Positions 6,611 through 14,562 of a stretch of 30,787 bases of DNA are shown piece after piece (position 1 is the first letter of the stretch; the number at the start of each line of letters is the position of its first letter). The translations under genes were made by a program, and so were the position numbers. The notes below the pieces were generated by a model. That model was given only the letters and a program-made list of their open reading frames with translations, made no database searches and had not been told where the DNA came from. The stretch is from IMG/VR virus record IMGVR_UViG_3300030099_001048, positions 1 through 30,787 of that record, one strand, 5' to 3'. Source of the DNA: a virus.

Positions 6611-6752
6611 AGTTTATAAATTTATAAATTGTAAATGATATCGCTAAAACTAACGAAATTAATGTCAAATATTCGTTACACTCTGTTATACTAAAAGCAA
6701 TAGCAGTGCTATTTGCTACGCCTACTTGTAGCGTGTCTTGTACCTCCTTCAT
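6594..6752 (-). CDS. Single-pass small membrane protein, holin candidate
   Basis: This 52-codon frame starts at 6752. The product has a soluble N-terminus (MKEVQDTLQVGVANSTAIAF), one strongly hydrophobic helix (about 30-45, TLISLVLAISFTIYKF) and a short basic tail (NYDKKR). This is the profile of a single-spanning phage membrane protein located just before an endolysin, so it is a second holin or a spanin/antiholin-like candidate. It overlaps its upstream Lys-rich frame by 44 bases in another register. Confidence 0.6.
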   Translation of the reverse strand: MKEVQDTLQVGVANSTAIAFSITECNEYLTLISLVLAISFTIYKFINYDKKR

Positions 6753-6822
6753 TATTCTTTTTCTTTAAAAATGACTTTAATTTCACAATATTTTTTTGTT
6801 TTACTTTATATCTTTTCTTCAT
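6709..6822 (-). CDS. Lys/Arg-rich microprotein, 37 residues (tentative)
   Basis: The ATG at 6822-6820 shares its A with the TAA of the connector gene (TAATG), the same coupling used elsewhere in this genome. The product is extremely basic (about 40 percent Lys and Arg). Its 3' third overlaps the 52-residue membrane protein gene. It may be a real coupled microprotein, or simply a leader whose translation passes ribosomes to the membrane-protein start. Not recognised. Confidence 0.4.
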   Translation of the reverse strand: MKKRYKVKQKNIVKLKSFLKKKNNEGGTRHATSRRSK

Positions 6823-7388
6823 TAGTAACCGATATCAGGTGTTAAAAAGTCGTTTAATGTTATCTTTGTTCCTTGTTCTCTTGGTTTTTCTAAATTCATT
6901 CCAGAGTAATATGCGTTTCTGTCCGGACTAATATCTGCTCCACTATTAGTATTGTATTTAGGAAATAAAGAAATATTATTTGTTATATATTCTATCATTC
7001 TTTCAATATAATATTCGCCTGTATTCTTAACTTCTTCGCGTAAATTTTGCGCTTCTTCTGTACTTAAAGCGGTGCCGTTTTCAGAAGTCTTAGCAAATAT
7101 ATTTCCATTCTCAACCTTAAATCTAAGATAAGGTATGGCGTGATATAAAGCCATATTTGGCAATAAGTCTCCTATATAATCGTCTACTAAAATTTTATCT
7201 TGATTCGCTAAAGTTCCGTTTTGTATTTCCGTCTTTAAATGTTCATATAAAGTTGTTCCGAGTTTAGGTTCAACATATAGTTTTTGTGCTTGTCTTACAA
7301 AAGGTAATAATAAATCTACATCTACATTCATATTGATTGCAGTAGAATCTTTTAGCTTTTCCTCACTTATAAATAAAACGTATGCCAT
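6822..7388 (-). CDS. Head-tail connector-like protein (DUF6712-like)
   Basis: This 188-residue helical protein follows the portal gene directly (one base between). Its opening (FISEEKLKDSTAINMNVDVD, then LLLPFVRQAQKLYVEPKLGT and LYEHLKTEI) fits the pattern of gp6/YqbG-like head-completion proteins in Bacteroidota phages: a first helix reading the portal surface, then an A-x-x-x-x-P-x-L-G motif. It probably forms the ring beneath the portal that closes the filled head and receives the tail. Confidence 0.72.
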   Translation of the reverse strand: MAYVLFISEEKLKDSTAINMNVDVDLLLPFVRQAQKLYVEPKLGTTLYEHLKTEIQNGTLANQDKILVDDYIGDLLPNMALYHAIPYLRFKVENGNIFAKTSENGTALSTEEAQNLREEVKNTGEYYIERMIEYITNNISLFPKYNTNSGADISPDRNAYYSGMNLEKPREQGTKITLNDFLTPDIGY

Positions 7389-7389
7389 A

Positions 7390-9567
7390 TTATCTTGCTT
7401 TTATATATCCGTTATTCTTCATTTTTTTAGGTGCAGTAATAATTAGTTTATCATCTTTTTCTAATGTAAATCCGTCACTTATCGCTTGTGCTTCCGAAAT
7501 TATATCTGCATTCCTTAATTTACTTTTTGCTCTTCTTAAAGAAGTTCTGTAAATTCTACGTTCCCAGTAGTGATGACAATTCGCGCCACCTTTATAGAGT
7601 AGGATATCATAAGTATCGCTTCCGTCAGGACCAAAGCCTGGATTAACCGCGAGTTTTTCCATTTGTATAATGTCTTCTTTTCTATAAATTTTATCTGCGT
7701 CTTCCATTAATCGGCAAAAGTCTCTTGTTTTTCCGGACGAATTAGTTAAACTTTTGTCTTCTGTATATACATATCTAACCTTAAAATACTCATTAAAAGA
7801 TTTGTTTACGCCGTCCCTTTTACTTCTTGCGTTCGGTCTTGCGGTACCAGTACTTGCTAACTCTAATTTATTATTAGCTATACTGTTTAATGTTTCTTCA
7901 AAATCAAATAATTTATGTTCTCCGTCTACAATTTGTGTGTCTACTAACTCCCAGTCTTTCGGAACGTCCTCAATACCCGCTAAAAACGATTTTAAGCGCT
8001 CCTGCGCCATCTTTGTAGCTTTTATAGGTACACAGTTCGGTACTTCTTTTCCGTCCTTTATTTTCGTTCCTATGGGCTCATAACCCTCCCAACACGGATT
8101 CGGTTCGATAAACTCTTCTTTACAACCACAATCTGTTTTTAAATTCGCTATTTCTTTAATTTGGTCGTGGTCTTCACAAGGCATATATACAGTTTCTCCG
8201 TCAAGAGTATGTTCGTGATAACCTTTACAACCTAGTTTTTCTGCTTCCTCTTCTGCTTCCTCTATTGTGTCATATAAAGGTAAGTCGATTTTACCTTCTT
8301 TTCCGTCAGTAACCATACTTCCTACTTTACTAAAGCGTCTACGCGCTTCCGGTTCTTCGTTCTCTAATGGTTTTAATCCGAGTTCCTCTCTAATTTCTTC
8401 CTGTGTCATTACTTCTTTGAGGTCTTCCGAGTTAAATTCTAATGTAATAGGTTTTAATTGTACAAAACTTATCGGCATATCCATATTATTAACCATAAAT
8501 AATTTTCTAAATACCTTTATTATATGGTCTTGGAAGGGTTTTACTACTGTATTTAAGTAAAAATTAGCTGCGCTATTCAATTCGTCTACATTTGAGCCAA
8601 GTCCTGTTTCGTTTTTAATACCCATAAGCATAGGAGACGTAACTCTATGTGCAGTCAATATATTTTGTACTAATAATTCTTGTAAACTAATAAAAAGTTT
8701 ATCTTGGTCTGCTACGGATACCGGTGTAATTTCCGGAGTTCTTGTTTTATCGTCAGAAAAAGTAAGAATAAACTTACCAGCATTTTCTGACCCTGTAAAT
8801 TTTTCAGTTAAACTTCTTTCGATCTGTAAACGCTCTTCTTGTGTAGGTACTCCATTTGCGAAACTTATAAAATATGAACCGCTAAAGCCATTTTTAATAT
8901 TATTTAAATGAAATTCACTAACTTTTTGGTCTATAAGACTCCAATTATTTCCGGCAAGATAATCCGGAGTGTAATAAGCTGACATATTCGGCGAATAAAG
9001 ACCGCTATATAATACTTGATTCGCGGAAGTCCTGTCATTTATATTAAAACAAGGTACTCTTGTAGGTGGATTATTACGAATATCCGTCCAATCCGCAGAT
9101 ATATAATATCCTTTTACCTGCCCCATTTCGTTTGGCTTTTCACAACGTAGTTTTTCGACCGGTATGTGATATATTTCTGCTATTTCTGTTCGGTCTTGTG
9201 ACCATATAATATTTAAAGCGAACGCTCCTTGTAATTTAAAGTCAAAAGATACCTTTTTTATTACTTCGTGTAAACTTTCTTTGCCGTTTGCATTAGCAAA
9301 AAACTTCTTTAATTTGACAATAGCGTCTAGGTCTCTTTGATTATCGTCTTCGTCATCTATTACGATATCCTCTGCGCTTATCATTTCTGCCGTAGCGTTT
9401 ATGATAGCAGCGTTTGTACTCGAATTATAGTATAAATCAATTAAAAACTGTGGATATAAGTTTGCCCACTCGTCTGTACCATATTCAATATAGTCTTGTC
9501 CGTGTACTTCTTTAACTTGTGGCGAAGTTTCAACACCTAAATCTATGCTTATAATATTATTTTTCAT
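7390..9567 (-). CDS. Portal protein with an extended C-terminal region
   Basis: Residues 1 to about 400 have the layout of an HK97/PBSX-type portal: an N-terminal arm, a helical region with YYNSSTNAAIINATAEMIS, a beta-rich wing, and the stem-like segment SLQELLVQNILTAHRVTSPM followed by GIKNETGLGSN. The family is usually 400-500 residues; this one has 725. The extra part contains a Cys/His-rich insert (GCKGYHEHTLDGETVYMPC, about 447-465), a second Cys-rich motif (NPCWEGYEPIG, VPNCVPI) and a C-terminal domain with NPGFGPDGSDTYDILLYKGG then CHHYWERR. Such segments occur in portal or protease polypeptides of flavophages. It starts at a TAATG overlap with the lectin-like gene. Confidence 0.85.
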   Translation of the reverse strand: MKNNIISIDLGVETSPQVKEVHGQDYIEYGTDEWANLYPQFLIDLYYNSSTNAAIINATAEMISAEDIVIDDEDDNQRDLDAIVKLKKFFANANGKESLHEVIKKVSFDFKLQGAFALNIIWSQDRTEIAEIYHIPVEKLRCEKPNEMGQVKGYYISADWTDIRNNPPTRVPCFNINDRTSANQVLYSGLYSPNMSAYYTPDYLAGNNWSLIDQKVSEFHLNNIKNGFSGSYFISFANGVPTQEERLQIERSLTEKFTGSENAGKFILTFSDDKTRTPEITPVSVADQDKLFISLQELLVQNILTAHRVTSPMLMGIKNETGLGSNVDELNSAANFYLNTVVKPFQDHIIKVFRKLFMVNNMDMPISFVQLKPITLEFNSEDLKEVMTQEEIREELGLKPLENEEPEARRRFSKVGSMVTDGKEGKIDLPLYDTIEEAEEEAEKLGCKGYHEHTLDGETVYMPCEDHDQIKEIANLKTDCGCKEEFIEPNPCWEGYEPIGTKIKDGKEVPNCVPIKATKMAQERLKSFLAGIEDVPKDWELVDTQIVDGEHKLFDFEETLNSIANNKLELASTGTARPNARSKRDGVNKSFNEYFKVRYVYTEDKSLTNSSGKTRDFCRLMEDADKIYRKEDIIQMEKLAVNPGFGPDGSDTYDILLYKGGANCHHYWERRIYRTSLRRAKSKLRNADIISEAQAISDGFTLEKDDKLIITAPKKMKNNGYIKAR

Positions 9568-10250
9568 TATATTTTAATTAAATAATTATTTAAGTCGCTT
9601 ACCAATTGGTCGCTTGTACTCGTAAATATCGCTGCTTCGTGTAAAGTACCTTCATAAGGGTTTGTATCTATTCTGCGAACACCAAAAACATCTATTAAAA
9701 ATTGCCCCTCGTCAGTTACAGTATTACTAATTTGTGTGCCGTCGTGAAATACCTTAACTGTCATATCCGCGTCTCTTGTTACTATAATAGTTTTTTTATC
9801 TGACCAAGTTCCGGAAGGTAAGGCAAAGTTATGTGATGTTGCATTTCCGATTCTTACTCGCAGATTAGTTTCGGATGTAAGTCTTAAAAACTCTCCTGTG
9901 CTTGTATTATCCGCGAATAACGAACCCAATTCACTAACATCTACTCGCATACCGAAAGTAAATTGCGAAGACTCTGCGAACGTTATTTGCGTTCCTATTT
10001 CTAAATGCTGACCTCCTGTAAATGTAACAACACCATTCGAATCAATAGTAGGTGTTTTTTCTTCGTCTGCTTGACTAAAGTTATGGTCTCCGTTTATTTG
10101 GTCATTCCATTGTAATAATACGCTTCCTTCTTTAGTTATACCTGTGTTTTTTTCCCACCAAGCTAATGCGGTGTCTTCAGATCTAGGGCTCCAACCTCCT
10201 AAAGGTCGGATTGTAGGTAAACATAACGACATTCTTTGTGCTAAGGGCAT
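9567..10250 (-). CDS. Lectin-like (concanavalin A/LamG fold) virion protein
   Basis: A 227-residue, beta-rich protein. From about residue 65 the alternation of strands (VTFTGGQHLEIGTQITFAES, FTFGMRVDVS, EFLRLTSETNLRVRIG, and KKTIIVTRDADMTVKVFHDG) is typical of the concanavalin A-like LamG fold, often used for glycan binding. The N-terminus has a WxPRxxDxALAWWE segment. Lying between head genes, it may be a capsid decoration protein that binds surface polysaccharide, or a tail-side adhesin. Fold call from pattern; sugar specificity unknown. It is translationally coupled to the portal gene. Confidence 0.65.
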   Translation of the reverse strand: MPLAQRMSLCLPTIRPLGGWSPRSEDTALAWWEKNTGITKEGSVLLQWNDQINGDHNFSQADEEKTPTIDSNGVVTFTGGQHLEIGTQITFAESSQFTFGMRVDVSELGSLFADNTSTGEFLRLTSETNLRVRIGNATSHNFALPSGTWSDKKTIIVTRDADMTVKVFHDGTQISNTVTDEGQFLIDVFGVRRIDTNPYEGTLHEAAIFTSTSDQLVSDLNNYLIKI

Positions 10251-10253
10251 ATT

Positions 10254-10529
10254 TTATTCTTTATATAATATTGCTAGTCCGCTTGTTAATTTAAACGTCG
10301 CAAAGTTTAAAAATAATGTAGTACCTGCCGGATATGTTTGTGAGTTTAATAGGTTACTTTGTGAACTTGCCATATCGGTTACTGTGTTCGAATGTATTAC
10401 ACTTTCGATAGGGAAATGAACGCAATAAAAGTTTCCGGAAACACTACCAGAATCTGCGTTTATAATCGTAGTGCCAGGATTTTTACCTAATTGCTCTAAT
10501 AATAATTGTTGTACGTTCTCTATTGCCAT
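10254..10529 (-). CDS. Small predicted virion protein, 91 residues
   Basis: The protein begins with a helix (IENVQQLLLEQLGKNP) and continues as beta strands rich in Ser, Thr and hydrophobics (NFYCVHFPIESVIHSNTVT, TYPAGTTLFLNFATFKLTSG). This pattern, with PAGTTLF near the end, resembles small head-decoration or fibre-type proteins of Bacteroidota phages. It lies between two virion genes, with 11 bases before and 3 bases after. No function can be assigned. Confidence 0.62.
   Translation of the reverse strand: MAIENVQQLLLEQLGKNPGTTIINADSGSVSGNFYCVHFPIESVIHSNTVTDMASSQSNLLNSQTYPAGTTLFLNFATFKLTSGLAILYKE
10262..10270 (-). promoter_or_regulatory. TATTATATA element upstream of the lectin-like gene
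   Basis: One copy of the 9-base word TATTATATA (minus strand) lies 11 bases before the start at 10250, within the end of the 91-residue gene. Its spacing differs from the four abutting copies, so it may be chance. Confidence 0.2.
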
Positions 10530-10540
10530 TTTTTATTTTT

Positions 10541-11023
10541 TTATTGTCCGTAATATATATAATTTGTTGTAGTAGGAGCGACTCTTTGCACATATTGTAC
10601 TTGTTCTTCGCCCTCCTTTTCTGATAAATACAATTTTCCAATAGCTATTAATCCTTGTACTACTCCTGCGCAAGGGTCAGATAATACTTGTGTTTCGTTT
10701 ACAGGTGCATAATTACTGCTTAATTCTACTGTACAACCTTGGTCCCAAGCTACTTCGTAGACTTCATACTTATAATATCCTGCCGGTTGTAATTTTAAAT
10801 CGCCATTAAAAATATTAGGATTTGTATTATAATTAAACGAACATTTAACATATCTTTCTGCATAAAAAGTATGAATAGCATAAGAGTAAAACTCCGCTTT
10901 ATTCATATCATTTGTAATCTTAAATAAATACCTTAAATTTTCTTTTGGAACATTTAAATTAATGCGGTCTTCTAATAAATTTAGATATGCTATTATTCCT
11001 GCTTTCTGTACTCCTTGTATCAT
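10541..11023 (-). CDS. Predicted virion protein, 160 residues
   Basis: This protein is rich in Tyr and beta strands, with an N-terminal helix and conserved-looking segments YLFKITNDMNKAEFYSYA and QPAGYYKYEVYEVAWD. I recall similar proteins beside major tail or head genes in flavophages but not a function. The gene is the first after an intrinsic terminator (11061-11087). Its ATG is preceded by the TCTATTATATA element, so it may begin its own transcript. A structural or decoration role is inferred. Confidence 0.65.
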   Translation of the reverse strand: MIQGVQKAGIIAYLNLLEDRINLNVPKENLRYLFKITNDMNKAEFYSYAIHTFYAERYVKCSFNYNTNPNIFNGDLKLQPAGYYKYEVYEVAWDQGCTVELSSNYAPVNETQVLSDPCAGVVQGLIAIGKLYLSEKEGEEQVQYVQRVAPTTTNYIYYGQ

Positions 11024-11036
11024 ACTATATAATAGA
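11024..11036 (-). promoter_or_regulatory. TCTATTATATA element abutting the start at 11023
   Basis: On the minus strand TCTATTATATA is followed by GT and then ATG. The same element, with the same two-base gap, precedes the genes starting at 24528 and 29537. It lies 25 bases downstream of a terminator U-run, where a new promoter would make sense. Promoter or translation element is undecided. Confidence 0.45.
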
Positions 11037-11060
11037 AAAATGTTATAAATATTTTGTTAT

Positions 11061-11087
11061 AAAAGAAAAGAGGGCAAAACGCCCTCT
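11061..11087 (-). terminator. Intrinsic terminator after the tail tube gene
   Basis: On the minus strand, AGAGGGC, a five-base loop (GTTTT) and GCCCTCT form a 7-bp stem (11069-11087), followed by TTTCTTTT. This is a classic rho-independent terminator. A weaker ACTGA/TCAGT hairpin lies just upstream (near 11107-11118). Confidence 0.85.
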
Positions 11088-11124
11088 AATCCAAGATATG
11101 AAAACACTGAAATCAGTCGAATGA

Positions 11125-11712
11125 TTAATTTGTGTCGATAGTTACGTTTGTTATACCTGCGTCCCCGAATGGTGCGGTACCAGCTGCAGGGTCTTTTAGG
11201 AACGGAAATGGTTCCGCTTCTAATCCGTCAAACGTTAAAGTATATCCGTTTCTATCTCCAAACGCTGCTCCAGAATCAGCTGTTCCGGCGTTCATAGATA
11301 ATCCGTTCTTTGCTCCTAGTACAACGATTACGTCGTTTCCGTTATCTGTTTGAGCGTTAAGTTGTGCGAATATTCTTACTTGTGTTTGACCAAGTAACTT
11401 AATTTCGTTTTGGTCTTCTTTTGTTAGTCTGTTAAGGACTAAATTTACAGTAGGTGTATAAAATAAAGTTCCGTTTTCAGTACTTCCTGTGATAGCTTCG
11501 TTTACAGTAGTAGAACCTCGCGGTACTGCATATCTGTAAATTGTGCTACTTTGGAAGTTAATAGCTGATATTTCGTGTACTCCGGCAGCTGCATTATAAG
11601 TAATGTCAGAGTCGGATATATCATCAAATACTGAAAAATATAAAAACTTTACACCGCCCGATTGTCTTTTACAATCTAGAGTTCTTCCTTTAGTTAATGC
11701 AGTACAAGCCAT
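11125..11712 (-). CDS. Probable major tail (tube) protein
   Basis: A 195-residue beta-rich protein opening with CTALTKGRTLDCKRQSGG, a pattern I associate with abundant tail/structural proteins of flavophages. It has repeated strand-turn segments and a Gly/Ala-rich region before the end (GLSMNAGTADSGAAFGDRNG). It stands directly after the capsid gene and is isolated by terminators on both sides, as expected for a highly expressed virion protein. A tail tube subunit is the best guess; a head decoration protein is the alternative. Confidence 0.6.
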   Translation of the reverse strand: MACTALTKGRTLDCKRQSGGVKFLYFSVFDDISDSDITYNAAAGVHEISAINFQSSTIYRYAVPRGSTTVNEAITGSTENGTLFYTPTVNLVLNRLTKEDQNEIKLLGQTQVRIFAQLNAQTDNGNDVIVVLGAKNGLSMNAGTADSGAAFGDRNGYTLTFDGLEAEPFPFLKDPAAGTAPFGDAGITNVTIDTN

Positions 11713-11733
11713 ATATTATATTTTAAAAGTTAT

Positions 11734-11756
11734 AAAAAGAAGGTGCCGAAACACCT
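11734..11756 (-). terminator. Terminator after the major capsid gene
   Basis: On the minus strand AGGTG, loop TTTCGG and CACCT form a short hairpin, extended by imperfect pairs, then TCTTTTTATAA. The 5-bp perfect stem is weak, so partial termination that lowers downstream expression is more likely than a full stop. Confidence 0.6.
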
Positions 11757-11772
11757 CCTTTCTAGTTAATTA

Positions 11773-12702
11773 TTATTTATTCCAAACTACTTCGTCACCT
11801 AATCCTACTTGCGTACCTCCGCTATATTTAGCAACTATTCTTATGTTATCTGAGCCGTCTAAATTAGCCATATCCATAACATTAATTCTAGTTTGGTCAG
11901 AAAGTAGATCTGTTCCAAAGTATAAGTTCGAAGATTGTGCAGCTACGATTTGGTCATTTTGGAATCCGTTACAAACCGCTAGTTTATACCCTTCGAATAC
12001 AGGCTTGTAATCGCCATTCATTTGATAAGCGTTTACGTAACCTGCAGCTGAAATAGCTTGTATATATAAAGAGTAAGTCTTCGGACTAACGTATATATGT
12101 AAATCGTCTTTGTTTATTATGTTAGGAACGTTAGCTGCTAAACTTGTAGTCACTGCTTGTAATTCTGTTATAATATTACCTGCTCCTGCTCCCGAAATAA
12201 ACGTACCACCCGCCGAAATATTTTGAGTATTAGCTGCTACCGCGAACGCTCCTGTAGTTGCCGTTGTAAGTCCTTCAAACTCTCCTGCTGAAGCGCCTTG
12301 TCCTGACCATATATTATTTTCTACTTGTTCTGCTATAATTCCACCTAAGTAAGATATTACATAGTCTGTGAAACTAGCCGGAGGAGGTGCTCCCGCTCCT
12401 GCTCTCATTTGTAACGCCTCCCAAGAGTCTAATAATGTATCCTTACATAAATCCATATTTACTTGTAGATTCTTAGGTACTAATTGAGTCTCTGTTAAAG
12501 CTAATGTCCCTTGTGGGTCAAAGTTACAGTTCGCGTCTTTTACTACGTCGCTAGCTGCCATTTTTTGTAAGTTCGACTTAAACTTGATATTTTCAATCGA
12601 AGTTAAGTACTGTAAACTATTCGCTTCTTTAAGGGCAGCGGAAATGTAAAATCCGGCTGCTTTTCCTGTGAAGTTACTTGATGTTGAGAATGTTGTTGCC
12701 AT
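11773..12702 (-). CDS. Major capsid protein, HK97-fold type
   Basis: The 309-residue product follows a protease gene and a scaffold gene, the standard order for a major capsid gene. Features fit the HK97 fold: an N-terminal arm with helix (FYISAALKEANSLQYLTSIE), an E-loop region (KNLQVNMDLCKDTLLDSWEA), a spine-like helix (FTDYVISYLGGIIAEQVENN) with Gly/Ala-rich loops, and a late A-domain segment (DDLHIYVSPKTYSLYIQAIS). The ending (VGLGDEVVWNK) is typical of flavophage capsid proteins. Codon use is regular, and a terminator follows. Not a recognised close family by eye; assignment rests on context and layout. Confidence 0.82.
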   Translation of the reverse strand: MATTFSTSSNFTGKAAGFYISAALKEANSLQYLTSIENIKFKSNLQKMAASDVVKDANCNFDPQGTLALTETQLVPKNLQVNMDLCKDTLLDSWEALQMRAGAGAPPPASFTDYVISYLGGIIAEQVENNIWSGQGASAGEFEGLTTATTGAFAVAANTQNISAGGTFISGAGAGNIITELQAVTTSLAANVPNIINKDDLHIYVSPKTYSLYIQAISAAGYVNAYQMNGDYKPVFEGYKLAVCNGFQNDQIVAAQSSNLYFGTDLLSDQTRINVMDMANLDGSDNIRIVAKYSGGTQVGLGDEVVWNK

Positions 12703-12719
12703 TTTTTAATATTGTTTAA

Positions 12720-13427
12720 TTATAATTTATTTAAGTTGTATAAAAATTTTTCATTCTTGTTTAATCGATTGTAGTCTCTTTTCGATAAACTAACTCTTGC
12801 AGAACCGGTCTTTTTAGTCGTTATAGGCGCGTCTGCCGGACTTTTGTCTAGTTCCGCTCTTAACTTATCGTTTTCTGCTTTTAATTCCTCTAAACTAAAT
12901 TCTATTGTTTCTGTTGTTTTTGTAGTCTTAGTTCGAGGTTTGTCGCTTGGCTCCGGAAGTGCTTCTGACATTTCCTCTTCTTTTTCTTTATCGCCATATT
13001 CCTTCTTTTTTAGTTCTTCGATTTCCTCTTCTAGTTTTGCAAGCCTCTTTTCTACTTCCTCGAAGTCGTAGTCAGCCATTTCTTTTTCTTCCTCTTCATA
13101 CTCTTTTTCTTCCTCTTCTTTTGCCATTTCTTCTTTTTCTTCCTCTTCCTCTGCTTCGGTTTCTTCTGCTTCTGCTTCCATAACTTCCGACACCTTACCT
13201 TCCTCTTCTACAATAAAAGAAACGCCGGTATCTAGCTTATATGTGCCCGGTGGCAAAGGTATTGTCGTGCCGTCTTCGGTTAATACAGAAATATCTACTC
13301 CTGACGCTAATTCGTCTGCCGTAGAAACAACGATTGTGCCGTCTTCGGTCTTAGCTTGAAATTCTAATTTAATTTCTTCTGCTTTGTTTAGACCTAATGC
13401 TACTAATATTTGTTCTTTAATATCCAT
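12720..13427 (-). CDS. Capsid scaffold protein
   Basis: A 235-residue, extremely acidic protein. Residues about 80-130 are almost all Glu, Lys and Ala, then a coiled coil (VEKRLAKLEEEIEELKKKEY) and a second helix (FSLEELKAENDKLRAELDKS), with a basic C-terminus (SKRDYNRLNKNEKFLYNLNK) suitable for binding capsid subunits. An N-terminal globular part (1-75) reads like a small beta domain. Scaffolds of this design are made in quantity and then cut or expelled. It lies between protease and capsid genes. The Glu-rich part makes a long polypurine tract on the coding strand (about 13080-13190). Confidence 0.83.
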   Translation of the reverse strand: MDIKEQILVALGLNKAEEIKLEFQAKTEDGTIVVSTADELASGVDISVLTEDGTTIPLPPGTYKLDTGVSFIVEEEGKVSEVMEAEAEETEAEEEEEKEEMAKEEEEKEYEEEEKEMADYDFEEVEKRLAKLEEEIEELKKKEYGDKEKEEEMSEALPEPSDKPRTKTTKTTETIEFSLEELKAENDKLRAELDKSPADAPITTKKTGSARVSLSKRDYNRLNKNEKFLYNLNKL

Positions 13428-13456
13428 AATATTATGATTTTTTTTAATGTGTACAG

Positions 13457-13465
13457 TATATAATA
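13457..13465 (-). promoter_or_regulatory. TATTATATA element upstream of the scaffold/capsid genes
   Basis: A copy of TATTATATA (minus strand) lies in the 48-base gap between protease and scaffold genes, 29 bases before the scaffold ATG. If it is a promoter, it would boost scaffold and capsid expression from a short leader. Confidence 0.3.
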
Positions 13466-13475
13466 TAAATTTTAT

Positions 13476-14093
13476 TTATTCATTTGATTTTTTAAACTCG
13501 CGTATTATTTCGTTTAGTGCTTCTAAAATTTCTAGATCTGTCGGCTTTTTCTCTGACATCTTCTGCATTTTATCTACAAAATAACCTTCTATGCTTAATC
13601 CTTTGAGTTCGCCTTCTTTTATTTTATTCCATAATTCGTCATTCTCGATTTTCATTTTGACCATCCACGTTCCTTTTGGTAAATCGAATCCGTATAATTT
13701 AGACTTATCCATTTTAGGATTTTCTATAATCCAAGATTCCGTTGTGAGAACTCCGGCTACTCTGTCTTGATGTTCGTAAGTCGCTTTATGATGATTATTG
13801 TGTTTTAAATATAATTCAGACGCTTTTCTAACTGTCTCCGGACTAAAGTAAACATAGTATTCTTGGTCTAAATTAGCGTCGTATCTAAATATTTGTTTGT
13901 TCGGTATAAGTGCCGGACTTACAAGCATACGTTTTTCCTTATCTAATTTTGCGAAAGTTAGTTTCTGTTTTTCTTTTCCAAAAAATACAAAGTCTTGTTC
14001 AATAGCCGGTGCCGATACTAAACTTATAGCGTCAATTGCTAATGATTCAGATTCGTCCTCGATTACTAATTCTACTATTTTTGTGTTTTTCAT
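13476..14093 (-). CDS. XkdF-like prohead maturation protease
   Basis: The 205-residue product starts with the XkdF pattern (VELVIEDESESLAIDAISLV, then SAPAIEQDFVFF). It carries the likely catalytic His in YEHQDRVAG with SWIIE downstream, GTWMVKMKI, and the likely Ser in GELKGLSIEGYF. These fit the serine-protease fold of prohead proteases, which remove scaffold and capsid extensions during head maturation. It lies immediately before the scaffold and capsid genes. The C-terminal tail is a short charged helix, and the domain often fused to such proteases is absent here (see the gene at 22800-23204). Confidence 0.85.
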   Translation of the reverse strand: MKNTKIVELVIEDESESLAIDAISLVSAPAIEQDFVFFGKEKQKLTFAKLDKEKRMLVSPALIPNKQIFRYDANLDQEYYVYFSPETVRKASELYLKHNNHHKATYEHQDRVAGVLTTESWIIENPKMDKSKLYGFDLPKGTWMVKMKIENDELWNKIKEGELKGLSIEGYFVDKMQKMSEKKPTDLEILEALNEIIREFKKSNE

Positions 14094-14094
14094 A

Positions 14095-14562
14095 TTATCG
14101 ACCTATTGCGTCATCTAAATCACTTCCTGTATTTTCTAAGTCTTGTGTCATATCATTTAACGCAATACTTTCTTCCTCTAATTCAACAAATCCTGGCAAG
14201 TCTTCTACATTAATACCTAAAGTTTCTGTTAATTTTTCTGCTTCAGTTATGAGTTTATTTGCTTCTCCTACTAAATCCATATTGTCCATTATCCTTTCGT
14301 CTATGTCTTCTGCTACTCCTCTTGCTTCGTCTCTTGCTATTGCTATTTCGTCAATTTGGGTCAAGCCTTCGTCAAGCATATCTTTAGAATCGTTCCAAGA
14401 TTTTTTTAAAGTATCTTTTAATGCGCTAATATCCTTTGCAAGACTTAACTCGACTTTGACTTTTGCGGTTAATTTAGTCTCTATATTTTTATTGTATTCT
14501 GCTTCTGCTTTTTTAAACTCTTCGAAAGTCGCATAAGCTAATGGGGTTGGTTTTTCGTTCAT
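14095..14562 (-). CDS. Coiled-coil virion or chaperone protein, 155 residues
   Basis: An acidic, mostly alpha-helical protein with long heptad-like stretches (KVKVELSLAKDISALKDTLK, then DEGLTQIDEIAIARDEARGV). It lies between the tape measure and the protease gene. Its start shares an A with the stop of a 28-codon frame (TAATG). It might be an assembly factor for tape measure or head. No family recognised. Confidence 0.65.
   Translation of the reverse strand: MNEKPTPLAYATFEEFKKAEAEYNKNIETKLTAKVKVELSLAKDISALKDTLKKSWNDSKDMLDEGLTQIDEIAIARDEARGVAEDIDERIMDNMDLVGEANKLITEAEKLTETLGINVEDLPGFVELEEESIALNDMTQDLENTGSDLDDAIGR

Noticed and set aside
9080-9110. TATTATATA-like word inside the portal gene (and another near 25255 in terL)
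   Set aside because: These lie deep inside genes with no start codon at the right distance; chance copies are expected in AT-rich DNA.
12844-13183. Plus-strand frames rich in Ser, Leu and Phe in the scaffold gene
   Set aside because: They are translations of the complement of the Glu/Lys polypurine tract; low complexity with no start signal.
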